64,000 nt of DNA from Flagellimonas yonaguniensis (GTDB taxonomy: Bacteria > Bacteroidota > Bacteroidia > Flavobacteriales > Flavobacteriaceae): positions 310,001 through 374,000 of the forward strand of contig NZ_JARFVB010000002.1 in the NCBI RefSeq assembly GCF_029193885.1, in the 5' to 3' direction. Position 1 is the first letter of the stretch, and each line of letters begins with the position of its first letter. Both the position numbers and the translations under genes were made by a program. This document shows, one piece after another, positions 17,578 through 27,439 of this stretch. A model generated the notes under the pieces. That model searched no databases. It was not told where the DNA came from and saw only the letters and a program-made list of their open reading frames with translations.

Positions 17578-19539
17578 TTATTCCTTTTCGAGAACCACAT
17601 AACTTTGGTTTTGACTTGCTACGGCATTGCTGAAAAACTTTTTCACATAATCGTAACCTTCATTGTTGTACTGTGTGGATTTTAATTGAAGTGAAAAAAC
17701 GACCATAACATTCCCTTGCATTTCAGTCGTGTTGAAAAGTAACACTCCACTTCCATCAGGTAAGGCCAAGTTAACCGGTTCTGGTATTTCTTTGATTTTA
17801 TATCCCTCCGGCACTTCTATTTTGGCCATGTAGTTGAATTTTCTGAGATAGCCAAAATCCACGGGGTAACTTCTGGTTTCAGCTTTGAAAGGGTTGTTTT
17901 TAAAAAAACGGATTAAAAACGGATTGAAATAAATGGTTCCTGAAGGTTCCACTCCTTCCAATTCGAAGGAATAACGTTCTACCAGATTTTTCTCATCTGA
18001 TTGTTCTTCGACGATTTCGTAATCCTTGACAAAAAATCCATCGCTGTTCCCTTTCTCAATCTCCTCCAAATACTCCTCGTTTGACAGCGAAGCCAATCGG
18101 TTTCGCTTAAAATAAGCATCGTATCCCTTTGAAATTTCATCACAGACACCACTTGCCAAACCATTTTCAAGGTCCAATTTCACTTGCAATCGAATGGCTC
18201 TGGTATTTAATTTCTCTGGCACAATGTCGTACCAATAGCTAGCGCCATCCAAATCCATCACTCTACCATAATAGTTCAAACATCGGTAGGGCAACATCCC
18301 GAAAGGTAGTGCCTTTTCCGTTGCATCCAATAGGTAGGTGGTTCCATCAATTTCCAATTTGGCGACCACGTAGTTAAAGTCAGACATAACGGGGTGGGAC
18401 TTTTTCGGCAATCCGTGCATTCTGGTGGACATCAACATTAAATCCGTATCAATACCCGATGCGTTCAACAAATTGATCAGTGTGATGTTTATTTCCGCAA
18501 CATTGCCCACTCCCTCATCAAAGGCTTTTTTCACTTTGTTATCCCTAAAAATGCCATATTTCCCGTTCCAACTGTAATGGGACTTGACGAAATCATACAG
18601 GTTCATGGCCTTGGTAAGGTCATCTTCTTTTCCCCTGATGATTTCCAATGGAAGGTTTCTTTCAAAATAATTCTTTTTTCGGAGCTGTCCCCCAATATCC
18701 CGATCTGACCTAAATTCTTTGTCCACATCCTTCCAAGACTTGGTAAATCTTTCCCTTCGCCCATCAAAACCTTCATACTCGGAAAGCTCAAATTCCAGAC
18801 GCGACCTATAATTGGAAGGTGCCAACATATATTCTTCATCATCCTTGAATGCGGGAACATCCTCCATCACGTATTTCAACACTTCACAATCGGCTTGGGC
18901 CGACACCCCTGGTATGCTAAAACAATTGGGTTTGATACTGGCATCGTTGACATCCAATGGTAGCTGGCCCATAAGCGTCCTGTTGTACTTATAGTTCCCA
19001 GGTATTTTGGCGTTATATTCCGAATACAGTTTAGGAATATGTTCTTGGAACTCCCATCCATTTAGGTTATAAAAAAACGGAGACTGTACTTCGTATGCGT
19101 ACTCAAGCACCGAACCTTCTTGAACATTGGAAAAAGTGAATCTTTTTTCCGACCATCGCTCATTGATCTCAACATCATAAACATTATCCTCCATAACATT
19201 GTACCTAACTCCATCAGTATGGGTAATGGCCTGAACATCGTTCACTTTCTCAGTTTTCCTTTCTGAATGATAATAGGGAATGGCGATTTCGGCCTCGGAA
19301 AAGCCTTCCTTGTCCAATATTTTTATTTTGGCATGATACTCCGTGATCAGCCAAACATAGTTTCTTCTTACCTCGAAGTAGTTTTCCCCTTTTTCATAAA
19401 GATATACCGCATGGGCCGTGGTATCTTTTTGATAAGTTTTGAATTCAGATTCAAAAGTGGACAACTCGCCAAATTCTGGTTCCTGAGCAAAAACCAGTGA
19501 GGTATTCAACAAAACCAAGAGCACAAGTGCTTTCCTCAT
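17578..19539 (-). CDS. DUF3857/transglutaminase-fold secreted protein, inactive core (paralogue 3)
   Basis: 653 residues with a signal peptide (MRKALVLLVLLNTSLVFAQ). It has an N-terminal DUF3857 beta domain (about 50-230), a transglutaminase-like core (about 280-410) and a C-terminal beta region. Aligning the core with the first paralogue of the operon (start 23454) puts Val where the catalytic Cys should be (GVGNVAEINITL) and Tyr in place of the catalytic His (DFNYVVAKL). The Asp position is kept (LLDATEK). It should therefore not be a working thiol enzyme. It is the last gene of the three-gene operon, 10 bp after paralogue 2. Confidence 0.8.
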   Translation of the reverse strand: MRKALVLLVLLNTSLVFAQEPEFGELSTFESEFKTYQKDTTAHAVYLYEKGENYFEVRRNYVWLITEYHAKIKILDKEGFSEAEIAIPYYHSERKTEKVNDVQAITHTDGVRYNVMEDNVYDVEINERWSEKRFTFSNVQEGSVLEYAYEVQSPFFYNLNGWEFQEHIPKLYSEYNAKIPGNYKYNRTLMGQLPLDVNDASIKPNCFSIPGVSAQADCEVLKYVMEDVPAFKDDEEYMLAPSNYRSRLEFELSEYEGFDGRRERFTKSWKDVDKEFRSDRDIGGQLRKKNYFERNLPLEIIRGKEDDLTKAMNLYDFVKSHYSWNGKYGIFRDNKVKKAFDEGVGNVAEINITLINLLNASGIDTDLMLMSTRMHGLPKKSHPVMSDFNYVVAKLEIDGTTYLLDATEKALPFGMLPYRCLNYYGRVMDLDGASYWYDIVPEKLNTRAIRLQVKLDLENGLASGVCDEISKGYDAYFKRNRLASLSNEEYLEEIEKGNSDGFFVKDYEIVEEQSDEKNLVERYSFELEGVEPSGTIYFNPFLIRFFKNNPFKAETRSYPVDFGYLRKFNYMAKIEVPEGYKIKEIPEPVNLALPDGSGVLLFNTTEMQGNVMVVFSLQLKSTQYNNEGYDYVKKFFSNAVASQNQSYVVLEKE

Positions 19540-19549
19540 TTTATATTTT

Positions 19550-21556
19550 TTAAGATTTTGTCAGAATAACCTTTTCGGATTCCTTATCTATAATGTGGCG
19601 GTAAAACTCTTTGAGATCAGCATAATAATATGCTGGAATCACAGGACTGTTGAGCGCCGTTTCAATTCGTGCCCTTATCATATCCTGGGCAACCAAAATG
19701 TTATATTTGAACTGCCCCATATTTTCGGGCAATGCCACCACCATAGGTTCTGGAATGGATTCAACGGTGTATCCCTCTGGGATTTTAATTGAAATTATGT
19801 ACTTATCCTCCCAAGGGTAGCCGTAATCGACAGGGAATTCCCTTTTTTCCATTTTGAAAGGATTAACCCGTGTGGTCAAATGAAACAATGGCGACAGATA
19901 AAGTTTGCCTGCTATTATCTCATAGGCCGCTTCTTTTTTAAACTCATAGGATTGTACAATAGGTTTTGACAGTTCTTCGGCATTCTGTAAATCAAAACCT
20001 GATATTTCCATATCACCATTTTTCTCCAAATTATCCAAATATGATTCTTCGGATCCTTCTGTATAGCTATTCCTAAAAGCAAATGCGTTATTGGCTGTGT
20101 ATTGTTGTCTATACTTCCCCTGTATGGATCCATCTTCATTCAGATCTATATTCATCATCACAGCATCCAAAGATTTGGATTTGGGCATTAAGCTAACTTG
20201 ACTGGAACTACCATCATCGCGAATCAATCTACCAAACCAATTCAAGGCACGTGTCGGTAATACATCTGGCATGGCGTTTTTATCAGTGGCATCAAATAAC
20301 ACTAGGTCATTTTGAATTTCAAGACCAGCCACCACATAATTGAATCCATTTCTGGTTGGGAACATAGGTATGCCATGCGATCTGGTACTTACCAAAACTG
20401 GATTTGCATCGAGACCCGCATATTTGAGCATAGCGATGAGCATCAAATTGACCTCGGCAACATTCCCTGTACCTTCTTTATATGCTTTTCTCACACCTTG
20501 ACTACATCCTACCCCGGTATATCCATCCCAGTTCATTTTGGATTTTACGTGTTGGAAAATGGCCATTGTCTTTTCAGAATCGGATGATAATCCTGATATC
20601 AATCGATCAACATCATCATCAAAATAATTGTCCTTGTTCAACTCCCCTCCAAAATCATCATTGTTGTAAATGGTCTTGGCAACATCCTCCCAGGTAGTGC
20701 TGTAATGCGTAAAACCTTGATTGGGAAAATTTGTCGATGCGAGTTCAAACTGAATGGCTGTTCTATAATTATCTATATTGTTCGTGTATTTCTCTTCCAA
20801 CAAAGCCGGCAAATTGGATGCAGCTATGTTGTACACATTCTCAGTTAATTCAAGAGTATTGTTTTTCTGGGTATTTTTGGAATACTTTCCCGCCGAATCC
20901 AAAGAAGATCGGTATGAAACCTTAAGCGTTCGGTTTTCTTTGGTCTGTGTAAAATCAATGGGATGGAACCCCCTACTATATTGCTTAAAAATAAAGTACT
21001 CTGGAATATCCAATCGTACTTTCACGTAATCCACAGGAATATCGTATTGCAGCTTAAACTCATCGATGTACCAATACAATGGGGAGTTGATTTCGTATTT
21101 AATATCCAACACACTCCCCTCATGCACATCTGGCATTGTAATGGAGGCTTTTTCCCTATATTTGTTCACGTCTTCCATGAAGACACCATCATTCTTGAGT
21201 TTTTGGCTTACCACTTTTCCATTTTCCAGATTAAACGTATAGCCTTTTACTGCGTGTATGGTCTCGTTTTCACTTTCTCCAAGATAAAGGGGAACCTGTA
21301 ATGTTGCCCAATCAAATCCCTCTTTGTTGTATATTTTGATGCGATAGTGCACTTCACGGATAAGGGACCAACCTGTGTTGTATTTATAATCGTACCATAC
21401 CCTTTCCTCCTTATGGAGAATGGCAGCATTGGCCTCGGGGTAAGTGGCATGCTCTGTTGCGGCCACTTCTTCCTTGGATACTTTTCCGAATTTGATTTCA
21501 TTGGAACTCACTACTTGCTGTACGAGCAGCAGAAGAAAAAACAGTCTTAATTTCAT
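19550..21556 (-). CDS. DUF3857/transglutaminase-fold secreted protein, inactive core (paralogue 2)
   Basis: 668 residues with a signal peptide (MKLRLFFLLLLVQQVVSS). Domain order matches paralogue 3. The core reads GTGNVAEVNLML where the active Cys would lie and GFNYVVAGL where the His would lie, so both residues are lost; FDATDK keeps the Asp. The ATG overlaps the stop of paralogue 1 in an ATGA (21553-21556), so the two are translationally coupled. Role unknown; a binding or scaffold function in the periplasm is an inference. Confidence 0.8.
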   Translation of the reverse strand: MKLRLFFLLLLVQQVVSSNEIKFGKVSKEEVAATEHATYPEANAAILHKEERVWYDYKYNTGWSLIREVHYRIKIYNKEGFDWATLQVPLYLGESENETIHAVKGYTFNLENGKVVSQKLKNDGVFMEDVNKYREKASITMPDVHEGSVLDIKYEINSPLYWYIDEFKLQYDIPVDYVKVRLDIPEYFIFKQYSRGFHPIDFTQTKENRTLKVSYRSSLDSAGKYSKNTQKNNTLELTENVYNIAASNLPALLEEKYTNNIDNYRTAIQFELASTNFPNQGFTHYSTTWEDVAKTIYNNDDFGGELNKDNYFDDDVDRLISGLSSDSEKTMAIFQHVKSKMNWDGYTGVGCSQGVRKAYKEGTGNVAEVNLMLIAMLKYAGLDANPVLVSTRSHGIPMFPTRNGFNYVVAGLEIQNDLVLFDATDKNAMPDVLPTRALNWFGRLIRDDGSSSQVSLMPKSKSLDAVMMNIDLNEDGSIQGKYRQQYTANNAFAFRNSYTEGSEESYLDNLEKNGDMEISGFDLQNAEELSKPIVQSYEFKKEAAYEIIAGKLYLSPLFHLTTRVNPFKMEKREFPVDYGYPWEDKYIISIKIPEGYTVESIPEPMVVALPENMGQFKYNILVAQDMIRARIETALNSPVIPAYYYADLKEFYRHIIDKESEKVILTKS

Positions 21557-23454
21557 GATTCTTTTTTACTTAGAACGATTTTAGAATTATCATATCTAGC
21601 GACTTTCTTTCGGAAGTCACGATAGAGTTTATAGTCTTCTTTGGGGTATTCTCCCGATTTGATCAAAAGTTTTCTTTTGTACACAATGATCCCTGGTTCC
21701 ACGGGCTCAATGGATATAGCGTAAACCCCAAACTTGGTCTCTTCCTTGACGGGCAACATCCATGTTTCAGGAATGTATCCTTCAGGAAGGTGAATGATGA
21801 ACTCATCTTCATCCAAATAGCCACGCTTGATCACCAATGGTCTTTTTCTATTTCTAGATCTATCCGGCACCCCATAATTGCGATTTGACACATTAGGTAC
21901 CAACAATAGTTTATCGCCTGCAATGGTCAAATAGTTCTCGACACTGAAGGCCACCTCTTCGATAAACTCAATATTATTGGCATCGTTTTGGTACTTGACC
22001 TCATCCAATCTCAGGTTCTGCACATAATTCCAGTATGATTTATAGAACTCTTCTTGTTCGGACTTGGTATTACCGGTTCTCCAGTACTTGTCATCGTATT
22101 GGAATCCCTTTGAAAGGATTTTCACTTTCCCTTTGACATTCTTCCCTTCTGTAACGTGGAATTCTGCCTTGGTGGATTGATAATTGTCTTCATCCAAATA
22201 GGCTTTTGTCCTGACCAATTCCCCTCCTTTAGGAGTCACTTTCAAAACATTTCGGTTATCGGTAAAAGTGCCCAGGTAATTGACAGGTGTTTTTTGGCTG
22301 GTACATTCCAACCAAACTTCTTCTTTCTCGAGTGGTACATTTAAAAACACATGGTTTCCTTGCATGGACGGGAAGTCTTCATCGAAACTTTTCATTTGTC
22401 CGCCCGCATGCACCACGGTATAGTACGATTCTACCCCAACTGCACTCAACAGGGCCTTTGTATAATTGGTAAGCCCCTTACAGTCGCCATACTTTACGCG
22501 ATCCACATCCGATGCGCTTATGGGCATCCAACCGCCAATGCCCAATTGAACACTTATATAGCGGGTATTTTCTTGAACATATTTATATATTATCCTGGTT
22601 TTCTCTAATGGGTCGGATACTCCTTTAACCAAGTTTTTAACGTATTGAATGGTACCTTCATCCAAATCGTCCCTTCCCTCCAGAAGTTCATCGTTCATCC
22701 ATTTACCAAGTTCTTGCCATGTTGAAGCTTTTCCGTCAACACCTTCGAGATGGAATTCGTCCATGGCAATTTTTACCTGAGGGGCAAAATCGTTAAATGA
22801 TGGGGACAATGGTTCCGCTTTTATGGCCTTTAGGTTTTTGGCCTTGTATGCAATTGAGTTTTCCGTCTCTTTGATGTCAATTTGGTAAGACTCAAAATTC
22901 TCCTCTTTATGCCTAAAAGGTATGCCACATTCCATGGTAAAGGAGAACTCGCTTTTTTCGGTACTTACCCTATAATCGTCCAAAAAAGCCCAATTTGGTG
23001 CAAATGCCGTATTTGGGGTTGTATACTCTTTAACAAATTCAACAGTATAGGGATATTGTGTAGGGGTATATCGCATGACCAAAACACGTGAATCGGAATA
23101 AAGTGTACCGCCATCAATAGCACTTTGGTCCAAAAAATCCCTTTTCTTGATCTTCTTTATTTCTTTTCCATGTGCATTGTAAATAATGGCTTCCAGCTCG
23201 GAAACCCTATCGTTTTTTTCATAAAACGCATAGGCATGAACATGCTCATTACCTTTCTCATTGAAAATCGTAACCACCCTTTTGGCGGAAACCTTCATCC
23301 TATCCTGATCCTCAACGACCACATCCATTATGTCCAATCGAACAACTGCATCGGCATTTTGCCTTACTTCCTTTGGAATGGCGTCAACAGTATAGTTCTG
23401 AGAAAACGAGAAATGAAAGAATAAGCTAAATAGGAATAGAAAATAGAATCGCAT
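21553..23454 (-). CDS. DUF3857/transglutaminase-fold secreted protein, active-site Cys retained (paralogue 1)
   Basis: 633 residues with a signal peptide (MRFYFLFLFSLFFHFSFSQ). It has a DUF3857 domain, a transglutaminase core and a C-terminal beta domain. This copy keeps the Cys (YGDCKGLTNY) and His (QGNHVFLNV); the third position is WLECTSQ, Glu rather than the usual Asp. It could thus be a protease or amidase of the transglutaminase superfamily, while its two downstream paralogues lack the residues. It is the first gene of the operon. The substrate is not known. Confidence 0.8.
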   Translation of the reverse strand: MRFYFLFLFSLFFHFSFSQNYTVDAIPKEVRQNADAVVRLDIMDVVVEDQDRMKVSAKRVVTIFNEKGNEHVHAYAFYEKNDRVSELEAIIYNAHGKEIKKIKKRDFLDQSAIDGGTLYSDSRVLVMRYTPTQYPYTVEFVKEYTTPNTAFAPNWAFLDDYRVSTEKSEFSFTMECGIPFRHKEENFESYQIDIKETENSIAYKAKNLKAIKAEPLSPSFNDFAPQVKIAMDEFHLEGVDGKASTWQELGKWMNDELLEGRDDLDEGTIQYVKNLVKGVSDPLEKTRIIYKYVQENTRYISVQLGIGGWMPISASDVDRVKYGDCKGLTNYTKALLSAVGVESYYTVVHAGGQMKSFDEDFPSMQGNHVFLNVPLEKEEVWLECTSQKTPVNYLGTFTDNRNVLKVTPKGGELVRTKAYLDEDNYQSTKAEFHVTEGKNVKGKVKILSKGFQYDDKYWRTGNTKSEQEEFYKSYWNYVQNLRLDEVKYQNDANNIEFIEEVAFSVENYLTIAGDKLLLVPNVSNRNYGVPDRSRNRKRPLVIKRGYLDEDEFIIHLPEGYIPETWMLPVKEETKFGVYAISIEPVEPGIIVYKRKLLIKSGEYPKEDYKLYRDFRKKVARYDNSKIVLSKKES

Positions 23455-23540
23455 TCGTTTATTGGGAAATGGTTAGTTCAGGCAGCACTAAAGTCTTTAA
23501 TTTCCTACAAAAAAGGCGATTTTTTTTCGATAAAAAGTAA

Positions 23541-23993
23541 TTATTCCTTGTTTTTTGTGTCCATGGCAATGGTAACTGGACCATCGTTGAGAAGTTCCAC
23601 TTTCATGTCGGCACCAAAAATTCCCGTGCCCACTTTTTTACCTAATTTTTGCTCCAAGACTTGGACAAACTCCTCGTACATTGGAACTGCAACATCCGGT
23701 TTTGCCGCTTTTATGTAAGATGGGCGATTTCCTTTTTTGGTCTGCGCATGCAACGTAAATTGACTGACCACGATAATATCTCCATCAATATCCAACACAG
23801 AGCGATTCATCACATCGTTTTCATCATTGAAGATACGGAGGTTCACTATTTTATTGGACAACCAATCAATGTCTTCTTTGTTATCGGCGTCCTCAATGCC
23901 CAACAACACCAATAAACCATTTCCTATGGATGAAATCAGTTTGCCATCAACCGTAACACTTGCTTTTGAAACTCTTTGTAATACTGTTCTCAT
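23541..23993 (-). CDS. dtd: D-aminoacyl-tRNA deacylase
   Basis: 150 residues, the standard size. It removes D-amino acids (and Gly from tRNA-Ala) from mischarged tRNAs. Conserved motifs are the N-terminal MRTVLQRVSKASVTVDG, the SQFTLHA active-site segment (about 77-83) and the C-terminal LLNDGPVTIAMDT carrying the Gly-Pro motif. The ATG follows immediately after the rsgA stop, so the two are one operon. Confidence 0.95.
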   Translation of the reverse strand: MRTVLQRVSKASVTVDGKLISSIGNGLLVLLGIEDADNKEDIDWLSNKIVNLRIFNDENDVMNRSVLDIDGDIIVVSQFTLHAQTKKGNRPSYIKAAKPDVAVPMYEEFVQVLEQKLGKKVGTGIFGADMKVELLNDGPVTIAMDTKNKE

Positions 23994-24932
23994 TTATCTT
24001 TCCCTATACGGATTGTCTTCTTCCCCTGTTAACATTTGAACATAACTTCGGTATCGGCTTGCCGCAATTTCATTATTCTCCAAAGCTTCTTTCACTGCAC
24101 ATTTGGGCTCATCCAAATGAAGACAGTTATTGAACTTGCATTCCGATTTCAACTCGAAAAATTCAGGGAAATAATCGCCGATCTCGTGCTTTTCCATATC
24201 CACAATACCAAACCCCTTTATCCCTGGGGTATCAATGATTCGAGCATCAAAAGATAGGTCGTACATCTCGGCAAATGTGGTAGTGTGCTGTCCTTGCATG
24301 TGCTGTTCCGAAATCTCTGCCGTTTTCAACTTCAAACCTGGCTCCAGAGCATTGACCAAGGTGGATTTCCCTACACCGGAATGGCCCGCGAACATACTTG
24401 TGTGACCAAGCATCAGTTCTTTTACTTTGTCCACGTTTTTGCCTTGTTTGGCTTCAATCTGAATGCAGGTATAGCCAATTTTACGGTAAAGGTCCATCAA
24501 ATAGTCTACCTCGAACTTTTCCTCTTCACTATACACATCCATTTTATTGAACAGTAGCACTACGGGAATGTCATACGCTTCTGCCGTTACCAAAAATCGA
24601 TCTATAAAACTGGTAAAAGTGGGGGGGTTGTTCAACGTGACCAACAGAAACACTTGATCTAAATTGGAAGCAATGATGTGTGTTTGCTTGGAAAGCTTTA
24701 CCGACCTGCGGACAATGTAGTTCTTGCGCTCCCCGATTTTGGAAATCACACCAACCGTTTCATCCCCAATATTTTCCAAATGGAATTCCACATGGTCGCC
24801 AACGGCCACCGGATTGGTACTCTTGATTCCCTGTGTTCGGAACTTGCCCTTGATACGGCATTCGTAAAATTCTCCATCCGAAGCTTTTACGGTATACCAG
24901 CTTCCCGTTGATTTATAAACAGTTCCGTTCAC
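23994..24932 (-). CDS. rsgA: Ribosome small-subunit-dependent GTPase A
   Basis: 312 residues, a late 30S assembly GTPase. An N-terminal OB fold (1-70) precedes a circularly permuted G domain with motif order NKMD (G4), GHSGVGKSTL (G1), TTTFAEM and DTPGIKGFG (G3). The C-terminal zinc finger is CKFNNCLHLDEPKC. Length and layout are normal. It is the upstream partner of dtd. Its 5' region diverges from the small secreted protein gene at 25027. Confidence 0.95.
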   Translation of the reverse strand: MNGTVYKSTGSWYTVKASDGEFYECRIKGKFRTQGIKSTNPVAVGDHVEFHLENIGDETVGVISKIGERKNYIVRRSVKLSKQTHIIASNLDQVFLLVTLNNPPTFTSFIDRFLVTAEAYDIPVVLLFNKMDVYSEEEKFEVDYLMDLYRKIGYTCIQIEAKQGKNVDKVKELMLGHTSMFAGHSGVGKSTLVNALEPGLKLKTAEISEQHMQGQHTTTFAEMYDLSFDARIIDTPGIKGFGIVDMEKHEIGDYFPEFFELKSECKFNNCLHLDEPKCAVKEALENNEIAASRYRSYVQMLTGEEDNPYRER

Positions 24933-24985
24933 TATTTGTTTATATTTTGATTACAAAGAAACAATATTCCTGCTTTTTCGTCGTA

Positions 24986-24993
24986 TATCTTTG
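24986..24993 (+). promoter_or_regulatory. Candidate -7 box
   Basis: TATCTTTG matches TAnnTTTG, 33 bp before the ATG at 25027. It decides against the longer reading frame beginning with the TTG at 24991, which would start inside this box. Confidence 0.5.
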
Positions 24994-25026
24994 TTAACAG
25001 TTTTAACGATCATTAACATTTCAATC

Positions 25027-25467
25027 ATGAAGAAAATCATTTTGGCCGCTGTGGCAATTCTCGCAGCAACATTTGCTATGAGTGCACAGCAGTACCATGT
25101 AGTTACCAGTGTGGAGTCCATAGTCCCCAATGGACTGGGAAGATCTCGAATCATAAACGCTTTGGAGGACAAGGATTACAAAGAGTTTACAAGTGTACAG
25201 ACCGAGGACGACAATACTCGAAACAAATCCAAGAGAAATGAAATCCGTGTAAAGAATTTTGAGGAAACCAAACTTTTGAATTTTTATAACATCGGAGGTA
25301 TCCGTTTCCAGAACATTGCTGCAAACGATGCACTTATCACTTCCATGATCAACGATATGGTTTCCAATGGATGGGAATTGGCCTTTGTGGTAAGCGGCGT
25401 TGAAAGTGAAGGTGGAAAAGGTGACGGGCAAGGTATTTTCATTACCCGATACATATTTAAAAAGTAA
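25027..25467 (+). CDS. Small secreted protein with DUF4177-like end
   Basis: About 146 residues from the ATG at 25027, giving a clean signal peptide (MKKIILAAVAILAATFAMSAQ). The mature part opens with YHVVTSVESIVPNGLGRSRII. Its C-terminal segment (SMINDMVSNGWELAFVVSGVES...IFITRYIFKK) recalls the small DUF4177 fold, in which a GWEL turn is followed by a beta strand. No enzymatic motif is visible. It is monocistronic, with a TAnnTTTG box upstream and a strong terminator downstream. Confidence 0.65.
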   Translation: MKKIILAAVAILAATFAMSAQQYHVVTSVESIVPNGLGRSRIINALEDKDYKEFTSVQTEDDNTRNKSKRNEIRVKNFEETKLLNFYNIGGIRFQNIAANDALITSMINDMVSNGWELAFVVSGVESEGGKGDGQGIFITRYIFKK

Positions 25468-25491
25468 ATGCCGTACATACAAATGACAAAT

Positions 25492-25524
25492 AAAAAAGCC
25501 CTCCATCAATTGGAGGGCTTTTTT
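25492..25524. terminator. Bidirectional terminator
   Basis: A perfect stem of AAAAAAGCCCTCCA (25492-25505) with TGGAGGGCTTTTTT (25511-25524) and a 5-base loop, serving both convergent genes. Confidence 0.9.
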
Positions 25525-25540
25525 ATGGCAACAAGTTTCA

Positions 25541-26215
25541 TTAATCCTTAATGTGAACCCTTCCGCCCACAAAGGTCTTTTTATGTACCGTTTCTGGATT
25601 TCCGTAAACATACACATCCCCCCCGGCCTTTACATTAATGTCCACCATTTCTGAAGCAAACACATCCGCTTCACCTCCGGCAGAAATCTTCACATCCGTT
25701 GTTGCGGTTCTTAGTTCCCTTCCTTCAAAAATACCTCCTGTATTCAATACAACTGTCTGGTTTTTTGCCAAACCAGAAGCTTGGACAATACCACCCGTTA
25801 CGGCTCTTATCTCGGCATAATCCACATCCATTCCTATACGGATGGTGGCCCCTTCTTGGGCTCGTAACTCTATTCTACTTTTCTGAACCATCTCGTTGCA
25901 AGTAATCTGTGCTCCTTCATTACCATCGATCACATCCAGATTGGTGTAGTAGACTTCGATCATGGTATCCTCTCCCTGAAACTTTTTATCCAACTGCATT
26001 CTAAGTTTCAAGACCCCATTTTTATTGGTCCATTTAATGTCGTCGACATTCCAGCCTTTGATCATGATCTTGTTCTCATCTGATTGGATCAGGTTGACCT
26101 CGATCAAATCAAAAACCTTGATTTTGTTGAATTCCCCGACTTCCGTATCAATGATTCGTTGCGAAAACATAACCAAAGGAAGCAAAAGAATACCTAGTGT
26201 GTATATTTTTTTCAT
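25541..26215 (-). CDS. Secreted GIN/DUF2807-domain protein
   Basis: 224 residues with a signal peptide (MKKIYTLGILLLPLVMFSQ). The rest is a right-handed beta-helix-like repeat of the head-GIN/DUF2807 type. It opens with FNKIKVFDLIEVNLIQSDENKIMIKG and continues through Gly/Thr-rich turns (GNEGAQITCNEM, VTGGIVQASG, SAGGEADVFAS, AGGDVYVYG). The family is abundant in Bacteroidota and its function is unknown. A second member lies at 34450. It is monocistronic. Confidence 0.8.
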   Translation of the reverse strand: MKKIYTLGILLLPLVMFSQRIIDTEVGEFNKIKVFDLIEVNLIQSDENKIMIKGWNVDDIKWTNKNGVLKLRMQLDKKFQGEDTMIEVYYTNLDVIDGNEGAQITCNEMVQKSRIELRAQEGATIRIGMDVDYAEIRAVTGGIVQASGLAKNQTVVLNTGGIFEGRELRTATTDVKISAGGEADVFASEMVDINVKAGGDVYVYGNPETVHKKTFVGGRVHIKD

Positions 26216-26273
26216 GATAGAGTGTTTTTACTTTTCAAAGATGACCCCTTCACACTTTTGTTACAGTTTGAAG

Positions 26274-26321
26274 CAAAAAAACTATTTGCACCTTCAATTA
26301 TTATCGAAGCTACAAATAGTT
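26274..26321 (-). terminator. Terminator of the Phe/Tyr operon
   Basis: On the minus strand AACTATTTG (26321-26313) pairs with CAAATAGTT (26288-26280), with an inner CTTC/GAAG pairing and a run of seven T's after it, 27 bp beyond the stop of the last aro gene. Confidence 0.75.
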
Positions 26322-26348
26322 CTTGAATCTACCTGATTAAAAATCAGC

Positions 26349-27431
26349 CTAAGCGTTGATGATTTTTTCTTGGTGGTTGATGGATTCCTGGTGGATTGCC
26401 TTGAACATTTTCAAAACAAATTCCTCGCTCAATCCTCTTTGCTCTCCTTCCAAGATCATATTGCCCAAAATGGCATTCCAACGATTGCTTTGAAGCACTG
26501 CCACATTCTTTTGTTTTTTCAGTTCGCCAATGCCATCGGACACCTTCATCCTTTTACCCAAAAGGTCAATCAATTGGTTGTCCAATATATCTATCTGAGC
26601 TCTTAGGTTGCTCAAATTGTTCTTGTACTCGGCTTCTTCGTCTGTTTCTTTTCTGATACGTAAATCTTTCATGATCTGAACCAATGTTTTTGGGGTTACC
26701 TGCTGAGCGGCATCACTCCATGCATTGTCAGGATCATAATGTGTTTCGATCATCAAACCATCAAAGTTCAAGTCCAAAGCAGTTTGCGATACATCAAAAA
26801 TCATATCACGTTTTCCCGTTATATGGCTAGGGTCATTGATGATGGGCAGATCAGGGAACTTGGTCTGCAACTCGATGGCCAACTGCCATTCTGGAATATT
26901 TCGGTATTTGGTTTTCTCGTAAGTGGAGAAACCTCTGTGGATCACCCCCAATTTTTCAATATTTGCGGAGTGCAAACGCTCTACAGCGCCCAACCAAAGG
27001 GAAATATCTGGGTTTACGGGGTTCTTGACCAAAACGATTTTGTCGGTTCCCTCCAAAGCATCGGCAATCTCTTGAACGATAAATGGACTTACCGTTGAAC
27101 GTGCTCCGATCCACAACAAATCTACATCGTGCTCCAACGCAAGATCTACATGTGCTCTATTGGCCACTTCGGTAGCGGTTTTTAGCCCAGTTTCCTCTTT
27201 TACCTTTTGCAACCACTTCAATCCAATGGCTCCTACTCCTTCAAAATTTCCTGGACGAGTTCTTGGTTTCCAGATTCCAGCTCGGTAATAGCTCACATCG
27301 GTATCTTTAAGATCGTGTGCTATTTTCAGCACTTGGTCTTCGGTCTCTGCACTGCACGGACCTGCTACTACCAAGGGATGACCCAAATTCATGTCATCCA
27401 ACCATTTCCTCATTTCCTTCTTGTTTTCCAT
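26349..27431 (-). CDS. Bifunctional DAHP synthase/chorismate mutase
   Basis: 360 residues. The N-terminal domain (1-255) is a type I-beta (KDO8P-synthase-like) DAHP synthase condensing PEP and erythrose-4-phosphate: VVAGPCSAET, IWKPRTRPGNFEGVG, LWIGARSTVSP and INDPSHITGKRD. The C-terminal 85 residues are an AroQ-type chorismate mutase (LRAQIDILDNQLIDLLGKRMKVSDGIGELKK). One polypeptide thus catalyses the entry step and the chorismate-to-prephenate branch step, which suits feedback control by Phe/Tyr. It is the last gene of the operon pheA-aminotransferase-tyrA-this gene, 8 bp after tyrA. Confidence 0.93.
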   Translation of the reverse strand: MENKKEMRKWLDDMNLGHPLVVAGPCSAETEDQVLKIAHDLKDTDVSYYRAGIWKPRTRPGNFEGVGAIGLKWLQKVKEETGLKTATEVANRAHVDLALEHDVDLLWIGARSTVSPFIVQEIADALEGTDKIVLVKNPVNPDISLWLGAVERLHSANIEKLGVIHRGFSTYEKTKYRNIPEWQLAIELQTKFPDLPIINDPSHITGKRDMIFDVSQTALDLNFDGLMIETHYDPDNAWSDAAQQVTPKTLVQIMKDLRIRKETDEEAEYKNNLSNLRAQIDILDNQLIDLLGKRMKVSDGIGELKKQKNVAVLQSNRWNAILGNMILEGEQRGLSEEFVLKMFKAIHQESINHQEKIINA

Positions 27432-27439
27432 AATACTCT

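Noticed and set aside
25021..25617. 198-codon minus-strand frame
   Set aside because: Runs through a strong bidirectional terminator and opposes a gene with a clean signal peptide.
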